Shown: piece by piece, positions 17,158-25,481 of the stretch
How the letters are laid out: every line of letters begins with the position of its first letter
How positions within the stretch are numbered: the first letter of the stretch is position 1
Assembly (NCBI GenBank): GCA_963798855.1
Contig: CAWCUU010000001.1
Span: 744,001 to 808,000, forward strand
Length of the DNA: 64,000 nucleotides
Direction of reading: 5' to 3'
Source: CAWCUU01 sp963798855
GTDB lineage: Bacteria > Gemmatimonadota > Gemmatimonadetes > Longimicrobiales > RSA9
Made by a program: the position numbers and the translations under genes
Notes under the pieces: generated by a model
Told to the model about the DNA's origin: nothing
What the model saw: the letters and a program-made list of their open reading frames with translations, nothing else
Database searches by the model: none

Positions 17158-19815
17158 CTATCGCACGGCAATCCAGTAGCTCGCCTTGATCGCGAGCCGG
17201 TGGGCTCCGGGGGCGCCGAAAGCTCCGAAGAAGTCGCCCAGGTCAACGCGTCGACCGGTCGGCTCGAACGTGCCGCGGTCCTCCTGCCACACGAGATAGA
17301 GGGTGCTGCCCGGGCGCCATTCCCAGCGCAGGACTGCATTCGTTCGCAGTGAGGCGATCTCGTAGTCGGGAGCCGGCACGGCGAAGTCTGGGCCGTCGCC
17401 GGAGACGAGGAAGCGTCCGTTTTCGCGCCGCAGCGTTCCCAGCTCCTCGCCGAAGAAGTCCAGGTCGCGCGAGGCGGGGGCGGCGAGCTGACCCGGCCGG
17501 TAGTAGTGTCCGCTCGCGACGAACGGCTCGACATAGGCTTCCAGCGTGAGGTCCGGCTCGAACGCGTAGGTCAGGCGGGTCGGCGCCGAGAGCTCGGTGC
17601 GCTGGATGAACGCGAAGACATAGCGGTTGCCGAACGTCTCAGCAGGACCGCCGCCGAGGGTCGTCACGTACTGCCGGGGATTGCGCTCTCGCAGGAAGTT
17701 CGGCGAGATCGATGCCTTCCAGCGCGCGGTCGGGCGCGCCGAGAGGCTGCCGCTCAGTCGATAGGTCAGCTCGCCGAGCTCGCTCGTGCCGTAGTAGACG
17801 CGCGCGCCCCAGCTCGTGCGCGAGCTCGCGGCGTTCTGCAGCCGCCAGATCGTGACGCGGCCGCGACCGCGCTGCGCGAGGGGGCCACCCCGCGTCGCCG
17901 CGGGGTCGACCGTGCGCATGTCGGTCCAGCCCGTGACGTCCAGTCGCCAGAAGTTGCCGAATACCCAGTGCGAGTCCGTCCGCAGCGACTGCCACGTCCG
18001 TTCGCCACCGTAGTTCCAGTCGTTCTCCGTGCTCGCGCTGACGTACCAGGAGCGGAACAGCGGTCCTGGACGTGTCTCCTGATAGGTCAGCGTGCCGTAC
18101 GCGCCCACGTCGTCGGCGGTGCCGAGGATGCCGACATCGTTCAGCTCGAAGCCCGGCGACGTGAACACTCCCCGCAGCTGCCAGAGCCAGTGGCCGCCGC
18201 CCCGCCGCTCGAAGTAGGCGCCGCCGCTCACCCCGCCGAGCGAGGTCCGCGTGCGATCGAGGTCGACGTAATCCGCATCCGGCCGCTGATAGTACCGCGC
18301 GCTCGATCGCTGGCGTCGCAGGACGGCAGCGGAGTCGCCGTCGATGCGGCTGAAGCCAATGTTGCCGCCCAGCACGTAGTCGCCGCGGCCCCAGCGGAGC
18401 TCGCCATCGAGACCGCCACTGACCGCGTCGCGATCGAGCTGCGCGGCGAGGGGGGATCCGGCGGCCATCGCCCGGCGCATCCCGGTGAGCACCAGCCCCA
18501 CGGTGGAGCCGGAGGTGCCCAGCTGCTGCTGGGCACGGGTGACCCCGTACCACGTCCGCGGTGCGACCTCGACCCGCCCCTCGTTACCCGTCGTGGAATC
18601 GAACCAGCGGGCCCGCTCGTCGCTCGTCACCGCCGTTAGCAGGCCGAGGGATGTGCCGCCGCTCGTGCGTCCGGTGAGCTTCGCCGCGCCCAGGATCGTG
18701 CTCGTCTCCGGCGCGTCCACGTAGTCGCCCGGTGCGTTTCCCGCCGGCGCCGCGCCAATGCGTCTCGAGTAGAAGTAGCTGTGCCCCGGCGCGTCGAAGA
18801 GCTGCGCGCCCTCGGTGAAGAAGGGGCGGTGCTCGTCGAAGAAGACCTCGAATGCGGAGAGGTTCACGACCGCTGGATCGGCCTCGACCTGGCCGAAGTC
18901 CGGATTCACCGTGGCTTGCAGGGTGAGACTCGGCCCGAGGCCCATCTTCAGGTCGCCGCCAGCGCGGACGCTGCCCTCGTATCGGCTTGTGAACGGGTTT
19001 GCGGGGTCGCGGTCGCCGTTCGCCGTCGCGTCCGCCGCCACGTACGGGAGCAGCTCAATGCGGCGGCGGGGCCGCACGCCCGTTATGCCGGCCAGAGTGC
19101 CGAATCGCGACGCCCACGCGTCCACATCGGAGGGGATGGGAGCCCATAGATCCTCTTCGTTCTTCGACGGGATCCAACGTCGGACTTCCAACCCCCAGAG
19201 TTGCTCGGGCGCCACGTTGAAACGGAGCTGCGTGAACGGGATCCGCATCTCGGCCGTCCAGCCCGCCGAGTCGCGCTGCACGCGCGCCTCCCACACAGGG
19301 TCGAACGAGTCGTCGTACGGCTGCCAGGAGTCCCCGGGGTGAAGCCAGTCGAGTCGCACGCCCAATGCCGTCACGCCCAGCGTGTAGCTGTGCAGGCCGT
19401 CGCGGTACGTGTCCAGCGAGATCTCCAGCTCCTCGGCTCCACCCGGCTGATCACGTCGGCTGACCTGAGTCTCGATTCGATCCGGATCGGTCCGGTAGAG
19501 CCGCGCCCCGATGTAGAGGTTGTCCGCATCGAACATGAAGCGGACCTGCGTGCGCTCGGTCGCCGCCGCGCCCTCCTCCGGCTGACGCTGTGTGAGCCCG
19601 CCGATCGGTGTCGCCGCCGCCCAGGCCGCCTCGTCGAGGCGGCCATCGATCACCATCGGCCCGCCTCGAACCGGCTGCGCCACGGCCTCACGTCGCGGCG
19701 TGCTCCCGTCGGGGGCGTCGGTCCCGCCGGCTCGCTGTGCCTCGACCGGCGAGGCGGTGAGGAGGATCGACCCGAGCAGGAGCGCGACGGGTGGCGAAAC
19801 GGTGATTCCGGACAT
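17158..19815 (-). CDS. CBM9-like/DUF5916 outer-membrane-associated protein
   Basis: The 885-residue product has a signal peptide ending near SPVEAQ. A carbohydrate-binding-family-9-like domain (about residues 50-230; MVIDGRLDEAAWAAA, later NLYIGARLY) follows. The remainder is a long DUF5916 region with alternating aromatic/hydrophobic strands (PDFGQVEADPAVVNLSAFE, FFDEHRPFFTEGAQLF), consistent with a beta-barrel. This arrangement is common in Bacteroidota and Gemmatimonadota; its role is not established, though uptake or surface handling of polymers is often suspected. It lies alone, 90 bp downstream of the M56 gene and 236 bp upstream of the NmrA-like gene. Confidence 0.85.
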   Translation of the reverse strand: MSGITVSPPVALLLGSILLTASPVEAQRAGGTDAPDGSTPRREAVAQPVRGGPMVIDGRLDEAAWAAATPIGGLTQRQPEEGAAATERTQVRFMFDADNLYIGARLYRTDPDRIETQVSRRDQPGGAEELEISLDTYRDGLHSYTLGVTALGVRLDWLHPGDSWQPYDDSFDPVWEARVQRDSAGWTAEMRIPFTQLRFNVAPEQLWGLEVRRWIPSKNEEDLWAPIPSDVDAWASRFGTLAGITGVRPRRRIELLPYVAADATANGDRDPANPFTSRYEGSVRAGGDLKMGLGPSLTLQATVNPDFGQVEADPAVVNLSAFEVFFDEHRPFFTEGAQLFDAPGHSYFYSRRIGAAPAGNAPGDYVDAPETSTILGAAKLTGRTSGGTSLGLLTAVTSDERARWFDSTTGNEGRVEVAPRTWYGVTRAQQQLGTSGSTVGLVLTGMRRAMAAGSPLAAQLDRDAVSGGLDGELRWGRGDYVLGGNIGFSRIDGDSAAVLRRQRSSARYYQRPDADYVDLDRTRTSLGGVSGGAYFERRGGGHWLWQLRGVFTSPGFELNDVGILGTADDVGAYGTLTYQETRPGPLFRSWYVSASTENDWNYGGERTWQSLRTDSHWVFGNFWRLDVTGWTDMRTVDPAATRGGPLAQRGRGRVTIWRLQNAASSRTSWGARVYYGTSELGELTYRLSGSLSARPTARWKASISPNFLRERNPRQYVTTLGGGPAETFGNRYVFAFIQRTELSAPTRLTYAFEPDLTLEAYVEPFVASGHYYRPGQLAAPASRDLDFFGEELGTLRRENGRFLVSGDGPDFAVPAPDYEIASLRTNAVLRWEWRPGSTLYLVWQEDRGTFEPTGRRVDLGDFFGAFGAPGAHRLAIKASYWIAVR

Positions 19816-19905
19816 GGGTCCCCCATTGGCGTCCGGATCGGGGGCCGGATGCCGGAAGAGGTCGCGGCAGTCTTTTCGGTGGACTCGGCGGGCGGGGCCC
19901 TCGTT

Positions 19906-22479
19906 CTACCCGGTCTCGCTGTTCAGGAGCGCGGCGGCGGCGCGGTCGTGTTCGTAGCCCGCGGACACGTTCTTCAGCGTCTGCAGGAACGCCTCACGCA
20001 GCGGGCCGGTGATCTGATAACGGGAAGCAATGAACACGAGCAGCTCCGCCAGCTCGTAGTCGGAGTGGATGCTCCGCGCCGAAACCAGCACCATGGCGAG
20101 CGGCTCGGATTCCAGACGGCCTCCGGCGGCGAGCGCCTTCAGCACCCGCGCGTGCTCGTAGTCGCCCTCGATTCGGGCGGCAGCTTTGACGAAGGCGTCC
20201 TGCGTGGCCCGCTGCGACAGGTCGACCCGCGGAATCGCCGCGATCAGTGTCTCGGCGAACTCGTAGTCGGACCCGCGGACGGCATCGAGGACCGCCGGCT
20301 GCTCGGCGGGGGCGATGTCGCCCTGCGCCAGCAGCGCCTTCAGCACGCGACCTCGCTCGTAGTCGGAGCCAATGTCCTTCAGCGAGGCGAGGTAGGCGGA
20401 ACGGGCCGGGCCGTTCAGCGTGTAGCTCGAGGCGGTCCTGACCAGCAGCTCGGCGCGCTCGTAGTCGGAGTCGATCGATGACGCCGACGCGAGCAGCTCG
20501 GCGACGTCGTCCGGCGAGAAATTGCCCCCTTCCAGCACCGCCTTCAGCACCCTCGCGTGCTCGTAGTCGGAATCGAATGTGCCGGCGGCCCGCAGGAACG
20601 CCGGACGCAGCGAGGCGTCCACCGGATGCGCTCTCGACACCGCGATCAGCAACTCCGCGAGCTCGTAGTCGGACTCGATGCCCTGAGCGCCTGTCTCCGC
20701 GACGCGCCTCATCTGGGCGTCGGTGAGCGGTGCCTTCTTCATCAACGTCTTCAGGTACAACCCGGCAACATAGTCGCTCCGGATCTCTGCCGCCTCCGCG
20801 ATCACAGCGTCGGGACCGCCCTTTCGGAGCAGCATTGCGATCCGCTGCTCCGCGCCCCATCCGGACTCCCGCGCGAGCCCCTGCAGCAGCGACTGCAGCC
20901 AGCGTTGCGCCTCGGCGTCGAAGGCGTGGTCGCGGCGGTCGATCCGATATGCGTACCGGAGCTGCCCTCCTTCGCTCGTCACCTCCAGCCGTCGCTCCGT
21001 GCCCTGCTGCTCGGCGTCCACCTTCAGCGACCCGCCGGAGGCGATGGACGCGATGCCGCTGAGATCGTCCCTGAGCTTCACCTCGCCGCGGGTCCAGACC
21101 TCAATGTCGCAGTCGGAGGTCTTCCAGTGAATGTGCTGGTCGCCGTCGTTGCTGTGGACGCTCAGGCTGTTGTTATGATCCGCGTCGCAGATCGATCGGG
21201 CCTGCTGACCCGGCGCGATCGAGCCAGGAACGACGCTCGCCTCCGATGTCGCCTCGCCCGTCGCCGATGCCGGAGCCCCGGTGAGGGGAAGGGCTGCGGA
21301 CGGTCCATCCGCGGCGCCGGGTGTCGGTATCCCGCCCGCTTCGGCCCGCGCCCGCGGCGTCGCCGCCGCAAGACCGGTCACGACCACCGCTCCGCCGACG
21401 AGCATGCCCGCGCGCCTGAGCGCGGTCGGACGGGAGCGGCTGCGCCCCTCGTCCAGAACGGCGAGGAGCCGTCCCGTCAGCTGCGACGGCCGCGCCATCG
21501 CCATGGCGGCGAGCGACGTCGCCCGACGCGCCCGCAGCGACCGCGCGACGTCCAGGAGCTGCGCCGCGTAGGTCGAGGCCCTCGAGCCCGCGATCAGAGC
21601 GGCGTCGTCGCACGCGTGCTCCCGCTCCACCCGCAGCCGCCTCGCCACCAGCCAGGCCGCCGGGTTGAACCAGTGCAGCGCGCACGCCAGCTCCGCCACG
21701 TACTGACACAGGTGATCGCGCCGAAGAACGTGCGCGAGCTCGTGCAGCAGCACCGCCTCCAGACGTGCCTCCGGCCAGGCGCCCGCACCGGCCGGAAGCA
21801 GCACGACCGGCCGCCTCATCCCCCACGTCATCGGCATCGCCTCCGTCCCCGACTCCAACAGACGCACACGGCGCCCGAGCCCGAGCCGTCGCGATGCGCG
21901 CAGCGCTGCCGACCGCACGCGCTCATCGGCCGCGGGGCGCGCCGACCTCTCGAGCAGCCGCACCCGCCACGCGCTCACCGCCAGCCCCGCCAGCACCACC
22001 ATGACGCCGATCAACCATGCGATCACGAGCGGCCGGCGCGTCACCGCTTCTGCCAGCGCCGACGAGCGAGTCGGCCGGGGTGGGGAAGGCGACGTCGCCG
22101 GAGCCGCGCTACGCGTCCTCGCCGTCTTCCGCTCCGCCGGCGACGCGGCCGGCGGGGCAACGGCCGGAGCCCTCGGCACCGCCGCCGGAGCGGGCGCGGC
22201 TGGAGCCGCTCCGACCGCAGCCGCGGCGGGCGCGGCGGGCGCGGCCGGGGCCGCAGGCACCACCGGCGCGGGCCGAGCCAGTCTCGCCGGCACGGGAACC
22301 CCCCACCGAGGAAGCGCCAGCGACAGCACTGGCAGCGCGACCAGCCCGGCCGCCGCGACCGTCCACACCAGGTGCCGCGTCGCCGAGGATGCCCGCCTCA
22401 GCAGAAGCACCGCCGTCTGAGCAAGCGCCACCAGCAGCAGCGCCTTCACCGTCACGTCCAGCGCCAGGTACGCCATCAC
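19906..22479 (-). CDS. BlaR1-like M56 family membrane metallopeptidase with C-terminal SDYE repeats
   Basis: This is the presumed sensor/protease partner of the BlaI-type repressor encoded just upstream. The 857-residue protein has N-terminal membrane helices, a Pro/Ala-rich linker (about residues 70-130), and the M56 catalytic motif HELAH (His246-His250) followed by EREHACDDAAL. After another helix (near 330-350) comes a beta-rich segment (SGGSLKVDAEQ) resembling DUF4097-type domains. About nine helical units of 33-38 residues built around SDYExAxxL (about residues 563-845) follow. There is no penicillin-binding sensor domain, so beta-lactam sensing is unlikely. Start ATG overlaps the blaI stop (ATGA). 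Inference: an extracytoplasmic signal triggers cleavage of the repressor. Confidence 0.85.
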   Translation of the reverse strand: MMAYLALDVTVKALLLVALAQTAVLLLRRASSATRHLVWTVAAAGLVALPVLSLALPRWGVPVPARLARPAPVVPAAPAAPAAPAAAAVGAAPAAPAPAAVPRAPAVAPPAASPAERKTARTRSAAPATSPSPPRPTRSSALAEAVTRRPLVIAWLIGVMVVLAGLAVSAWRVRLLERSARPAADERVRSAALRASRRLGLGRRVRLLESGTEAMPMTWGMRRPVVLLPAGAGAWPEARLEAVLLHELAHVLRRDHLCQYVAELACALHWFNPAAWLVARRLRVEREHACDDAALIAGSRASTYAAQLLDVARSLRARRATSLAAMAMARPSQLTGRLLAVLDEGRSRSRPTALRRAGMLVGGAVVVTGLAAATPRARAEAGGIPTPGAADGPSAALPLTGAPASATGEATSEASVVPGSIAPGQQARSICDADHNNSLSVHSNDGDQHIHWKTSDCDIEVWTRGEVKLRDDLSGIASIASGGSLKVDAEQQGTERRLEVTSEGGQLRYAYRIDRRDHAFDAEAQRWLQSLLQGLARESGWGAEQRIAMLLRKGGPDAVIAEAAEIRSDYVAGLYLKTLMKKAPLTDAQMRRVAETGAQGIESDYELAELLIAVSRAHPVDASLRPAFLRAAGTFDSDYEHARVLKAVLEGGNFSPDDVAELLASASSIDSDYERAELLVRTASSYTLNGPARSAYLASLKDIGSDYERGRVLKALLAQGDIAPAEQPAVLDAVRGSDYEFAETLIAAIPRVDLSQRATQDAFVKAAARIEGDYEHARVLKALAAGGRLESEPLAMVLVSARSIHSDYELAELLVFIASRYQITGPLREAFLQTLKNVSAGYEHDRAAAALLNSETG
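19945..20800 (-). repeat. Nine-unit SDYE repeat region inside the M56 gene
   Basis: On the plus strand a CTCGTAGTCGGA-like string recurs about every 100-115 bp. Translated on the minus strand it gives SDYV, SDYEL, SDYEH, SDYER, SDYER, SDYEF, GDYEH, SDYEL and AGYEH, each at the start of a helical unit (e.g. SDYERGRVLKALL, SDYEHARVLKAVL). The copies are diverged at DNA level, so this is an old protein-level solenoid, probably a HEAT/TPR-like ligand or partner surface. Confidence 0.8.
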
Positions 22480-22862
22480 TGGCCTCCCTTCCGTGCGCGA
22501 TCGATCAGCCGCTCCAGCCGATCGAGCTCCTCCTCCGTCATGCCCTCCGTCGAACGGTCCAGCAGCGCCGCCACCGTGTTCAACGTCGAGCCCCCGAAGA
22601 ACGTGCTCACCAGACGCTCGAGCGCCGTCTCCCGAGCCTCCTCCGCCGGCACCACCGGCAGATATACGTAACGGGGCCCCTCCTGCGCATGTGTCAGATG
22701 CCCCTTCCGCTCCAGCTTCACCAGCATCGCGCGCACCGCCGAGTAGCTCGGCGGATCCGGCAGCTCCTCCTGCACCTCCGCCGCCGTCGCCTGACTCCGC
22801 CGCCAGATCACGTCCATGATCTGGCGCTCCCGTCGCGTGAGGTCCCTGAACCGTCCCGGCAC
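22476..22862 (-). CDS. BlaI/MecI/CopY-type transcriptional repressor
   Basis: This is a winged-helix repressor of the Penicillinase_R family. The 128-residue product has the family opening LTRRERQIMDVIWRR, the recognition region PSYSAVRAMLVKLERKGHL, and a helical dimerisation tail containing FFGGS. BlaI proteins bind palindromes as dimers and are removed by proteolysis by their M56 partner. The GTG start at 22862 has GGAGGG seven bases upstream. It forms an operon with the M56 gene (4-nt overlap) and is very probably autoregulated through the palindromes at 22890-22924. Confidence 0.92.
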   Translation of the reverse strand: MPGRFRDLTRRERQIMDVIWRRSQATAAEVQEELPDPPSYSAVRAMLVKLERKGHLTHAQEGPRYVYLPVVPAEEARETALERLVSTFFGGSTLNTVAALLDRSTEGMTEEELDRLERLIDRARKGGQ

Positions 22863-22889
22863 GCCGTTCCCTCCGTCGCAGGCCGTGTG

Positions 22890-22945
22890 TGCTACGTGCG
22901 TAGCAATGTGCTACGAACGTAGCATCGCTCCGCGAGCGGCGTCAA
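22890..22945 (-). promoter_or_regulatory. Promoter with twin palindromic operator for the blaI-M56 operon
   Basis: Two 16-bp palindromes lie at 22890-22905 and 22909-22924, each with perfect arms TGCTACG/CGTAGCA around a 2-bp centre, 19 bp centre to centre (about two helical turns). On the minus strand, TTGACG (22945-22940) and TACGTT (22921-22916) with an 18-bp spacer form a good sigma-70 promoter. Its -10 lies inside the distal palindrome and the predicted start lies between the two. BlaI/MecI proteins bind TAC-N-GTA dyads, so repression by promoter occlusion is expected. Confidence 0.8.
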
Positions 22946-22977
22946 GGGTGGTATCTGGAATCGCGTGAGGAAGGGCT

Positions 22978-23871
22978 TCAGCCGCCCTGCTCAGCGTGCT
23001 TGATCTCCTCCCAGAGCAGGTCGAGCTCGGCGAGCGTCGCGTCGCGCAGCACGATGTCTCGCTCGGCAGCGAGGCGCTCGAGCGCGCGGAAGCGATCGCC
23101 GAACTTGCGGTTGGCGCGCGAAAGCGCGTGCATGCCGTGCGTCCCCGCGAGCCGGGCGAGGTTGACGACTGCGAATAGCAGGTCGCCGAGCTCCATCTCG
23201 AGGGCCAGCTCATCGGAGCTCTGCAGCGCCTCGGCCACCTCCTCCGTCTCCTCGCGCACTTTCTCGAGCGCGCCGTCCGGGTCGCTCCAGTCGAAGCCGA
23301 CGCTGCTCACGCGCTCCTGGATGCGATGCGCCCGGGAGAGCGGATCCAGCCCCGCCGCGATCCCGTCGACGAGCGATCGCCCCGGCCTCTCCCGCGCCTT
23401 TATCGCCTCCCACTCCCTCGCCGACCCGTCCATCACCCCGTTGCCCTCCCCCTCTCCCTCTCCCTCCTCGCCCTCTCCCTGTCCCTCTCCCTCCTCGCCC
23501 TCGCCCTCGCCCTCGCCCTCGCCCTGGAACAGATGCGCGTGCCGCCGCCGCATCTTGGCGATCACGGCGGATGCGACCTGGTCGCCGTCGAATGCGCCTC
23601 GCTCTTCGGCGAGCGCGATCTGGAACGCCACGTGGAGGAGCAGGTCACCGAGCTCCGTGGCGAGGTGAGGCTCGTCGGCGATCTCGACGGCCTCGGCGAC
23701 TTCGTGGGCCTCTTCGAGCAGGTAGGGGAGGAGGGAACGCGGGGTCTGAGCCGCGTCCCAGGGGCAGTTGAGGCGGAGGAACCGGACGACGTCGAGGACG
23801 CGCCGAAGCGGGTCGTCGGCGGTGGCGGAAGCCGGTGTCGTTGCAGCGTTTTCCGGTTGCGATCGGTCCAT
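22978..23871 (-). CDS. mazG: MazG, nucleoside triphosphate pyrophosphohydrolase
   Basis: MazG hydrolyses (d)NTPs to NMP and PPi, limiting damaged or excess nucleotides. The 297-residue product has two MazG domains: CPWDAAQTPRSLLPYLLEEAHEV (first, with EEAHE and ELGDLL) and a second with REETEEVAEAL and ELGDLLFAVVNLAR. The metal-binding ExxE/ExxD pattern is kept in both. Between the domains lies a Glu/Gly-only linker of about 28 residues encoded by hexanucleotide repeats. ATG 23871 is the start; the frame is open upstream to 24288 but that part is antisense to alr. It is divergent from alr, with 30 bp between starts. Confidence 0.93.
   Translation of the reverse strand: MDRSQPENAATTPASATADDPLRRVLDVVRFLRLNCPWDAAQTPRSLLPYLLEEAHEVAEAVEIADEPHLATELGDLLLHVAFQIALAEERGAFDGDQVASAVIAKMRRRHAHLFQGEGEGEGEGEEGEGQGEGEEGEGEGEGNGVMDGSAREWEAIKARERPGRSLVDGIAAGLDPLSRAHRIQERVSSVGFDWSDPDGALEKVREETEEVAEALQSSDELALEMELGDLLFAVVNLARLAGTHGMHALSRANRKFGDRFRALERLAAERDIVLRDATLAELDLLWEEIKHAEQGG
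23444..23526. repeat. CCCTCN hexanucleotide repeat encoding the Glu/Gly linker of MazG
   Basis: About 13 imperfect copies of CCCTCT/CCCTCC/CCCTCG, with a few TCG interruptions, run through the middle of mazG. On the coding strand this is (GAGGGN)n, read as Gly-Glu. Copy-number change by one unit keeps the frame, so the linker length can vary without loss of the protein. Such a tract is prone to slippage and to assembly error. Confidence 0.9.
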
Positions 23872-23885
23872 TGTTCGGGTATCAT
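23857..23885 (+). promoter_or_regulatory. Candidate sigma-70 promoter of alr
   Basis: TTGCGA (23857-23862), a 17-bp spacer and TATCAT (23880-23885) predict a start near 23892, only about 10 nt before the alr ATG. The -35 element lies inside the 5' end of the divergent mazG gene. Confidence 0.5.
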
Positions 23886-23901
23886 ACGCGACTTGCGAGG
23901 A

Positions 23902-25038
23902 ATGTCCAGCGAGCTTCCCGGCCGCGCCTGGGTCGAGGTGGATCTCGACGCGTTGCGCGCGAACTTCGAAACGATCCGGCGTGCGGTCGGTGCCGACGTC
24001 GCGCTCATCCCCATGGTGAAGGCTGATGCCTACGGGCTGGGTGCGGTGCGCGTGGTGCGGGCGCTGGAGGATTCGGATCCCTGGGGTTACGGTGTCGCGA
24101 CGGCGGCTGAAGGTCGCGACTTGCGTGAGGTCGGGATCGAGCGGCCGATCGTGGTTTTCTCGCCGCTGCCGCCAGCGGACGTCGCGACGGCAGCGGCTGC
24201 GCGGCTGACGGCCTCGATCTCGGATCTCGCGGCGCTCGATCGCTGGAGCTCCGCTGCGGAGCTGGCGTCGGCTCCGCTGGACTTCCACGTCGAGATCGAT
24301 ACGGGGATGGGGCGGGCGGGGTTCGACTGGCGGGAGACGCCGAGCTGGTCCGCGGGTGTCCGGGAGCGAACGGGCCCGCGACTACGCTGGACGGGCGTGT
24401 TCACGCACTTCCACGGTGCCGATGCACCGGATCCGGCGGCTACGGCGGCGCAGTGGGCGCGATTCAACGACGCGGTCGAGCAGCTGCCCGTGTCGCGCGA
24501 AGATCTGCTGGTGCATGCCGCAAACAGCGCAGCGGCGCTGCGCTGGCCGGAGTACGCGTCGGATGCGATTCGCCCCGGCATCTTCCTCTACGGGGGAGCT
24601 CCGGCACCCGGGACGGATGCGCCGGAGCCGGAGCCGGTGGTCGCGGTGCGCGCGCGAGTCGTGCGGGTGCGCGATGTGCCGCCGGGTACGACGGTCGGCT
24701 ATGGGGCGACTCATGCGGCGCGCGGCTGGGAGCGCTGGGCCACGCTCGGGATCGGCTACGGGGACGGGCTTCCCCGCGCGCTCGGGAACGTCGGCGAGGC
24801 CCTGGTGCGAGGAAAGAGGACGTCGATCGTCGGGCGTGTGTCGATGGACTTGACCGTCGTCGACGTTAGCCGAGTGCCGGGTGTAGCGGTCGGCGACGTC
24901 GCCACGTTGATCGGGCGGGACGGTGGTCAGGCGATCCTGCTGGAACATGTGGCCGCCCGTGCGGATACGATTGGCTACGAGATCCTGACGGGACTGCGAC
25001 CGCGGCTGGAGAGGATCGAGCGCAGTGCAGGGGATTGA
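23902..25038 (+). CDS. alr: Alanine racemase
   Basis: Alr is a PLP enzyme that interconverts L- and D-alanine, supplying D-Ala for peptidoglycan. The 378-residue product has the PLP lysine in VKADAYGLG (Lys40), the fold-III barrel motifs [13 protein letters not shown], and the C-terminal catalytic-Tyr region [11 protein letters not shown] followed by [13 protein letters not shown] 23902 has a short GAGG just upstream. The open frame extends back to 23326, but that is antisense to mazG and there is a promoter at 23857-23885. Its end overlaps cdd by 14 nt. Confidence 0.95.
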   Translation: MSSELPGRAWVEVDLDALRANFETIRRAVGADVALIPMVKADAYGLGAVRVVRALEDSDPWGYGVATAAEGRDLREVGIERPIVVFSPLPPADVATAAAARLTASISDLAALDRWSSAAELASAPLDFHVEIDTGMGRAGFDWRETPSWSAGVRERTGPRLRWTGVFTHFHGADAPDPAATAAQWARFNDAVEQLPVSREDLLVHAANSAAALRWPEYASDAIRPGIFLYGGAPAPGTDAPEPEPVVAVRARVVRVRDVPPGTTVGYGATHAARGWERWATLGIGYGDGLPRALGNVGEALVRGKRTSIVGRVSMDLTVVDVSRVPGVAVGDVATLIGRDGGQAILLEHVAARADTIGYEILTGLRPRLERIERSAGD

Positions 25039-25450
25039 CGGGGAGGGTCTGGCGCTGGCGCGGGGGGCCCTCGAGCGCGCGTATGCGCCCTATTCGCGTT
25101 TCCGCGTGGGGTGTGCACTGCAGACGGAGGACGGCGAATGGATCGCCGGATGCAACGTGGAGAACGCGGCGTATCCGGTTTCGGCGTGCGCCGAGCGCGT
25201 CGCGATCGGCAACGCCGTCGCCGCCGGTCACCGGTCGTTCCGGCGGATGGTGCTTGTCTCGGACGCCGTGGATCCGGTGCCGCCGTGCGGCGCATGCCGG
25301 CAGGTGCTGTCGGAGTTCGCCCCAGGACTGCGGATCGTCGCGGTCGGTGCCGGCGGCGGGGTGCGGGAATGGAGGTTGAGCGAGTTGCTGCCGGAGCAGT
25401 TCCGGCTTCATGGCGGTCCGGAGCGGACCGTGGACGAGAGGGTCGAATGA
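25025..25450 (+). CDS. cdd: Cytidine deaminase (homotetrameric type)
   Basis: This enzyme deaminates cytidine and deoxycytidine to uridine forms in pyrimidine salvage. The 141-residue product shows GCNVENAAY (about residues 42-50), the zinc/catalytic motif CAER (Cys55, Glu57) and the second zinc motif PCGAC (Cys88, Cys91). A Cys rather than His in the first motif marks the short, tetrameric class. The GTG at 25025 overlaps the alr end by 14 nt, suggesting coupled translation. Confidence 0.93.
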   Translation: MQGIDGEGLALARGALERAYAPYSRFRVGCALQTEDGEWIAGCNVENAAYPVSACAERVAIGNAVAAGHRSFRRMVLVSDAVDPVPPCGACRQVLSEFAPGLRIVAVGAGGGVREWRLSELLPEQFRLHGGPERTVDERVE

Positions 25451-25481
25451 CAGGGACGCTGTTCGTGGAGGGGACGGGCAG

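Noticed and set aside
19906..22862. Beta-lactam resistance regulator (blaR1-blaI)
   Set aside because: The M56 protein lacks a penicillin-binding sensor domain and no beta-lactamase gene is adjacent.
23326..23901. N-terminal extension of alr across mazG
   Set aside because: Entirely antisense to mazG, and a promoter lies at 23857-23885; ATG 23902 fits the family start.
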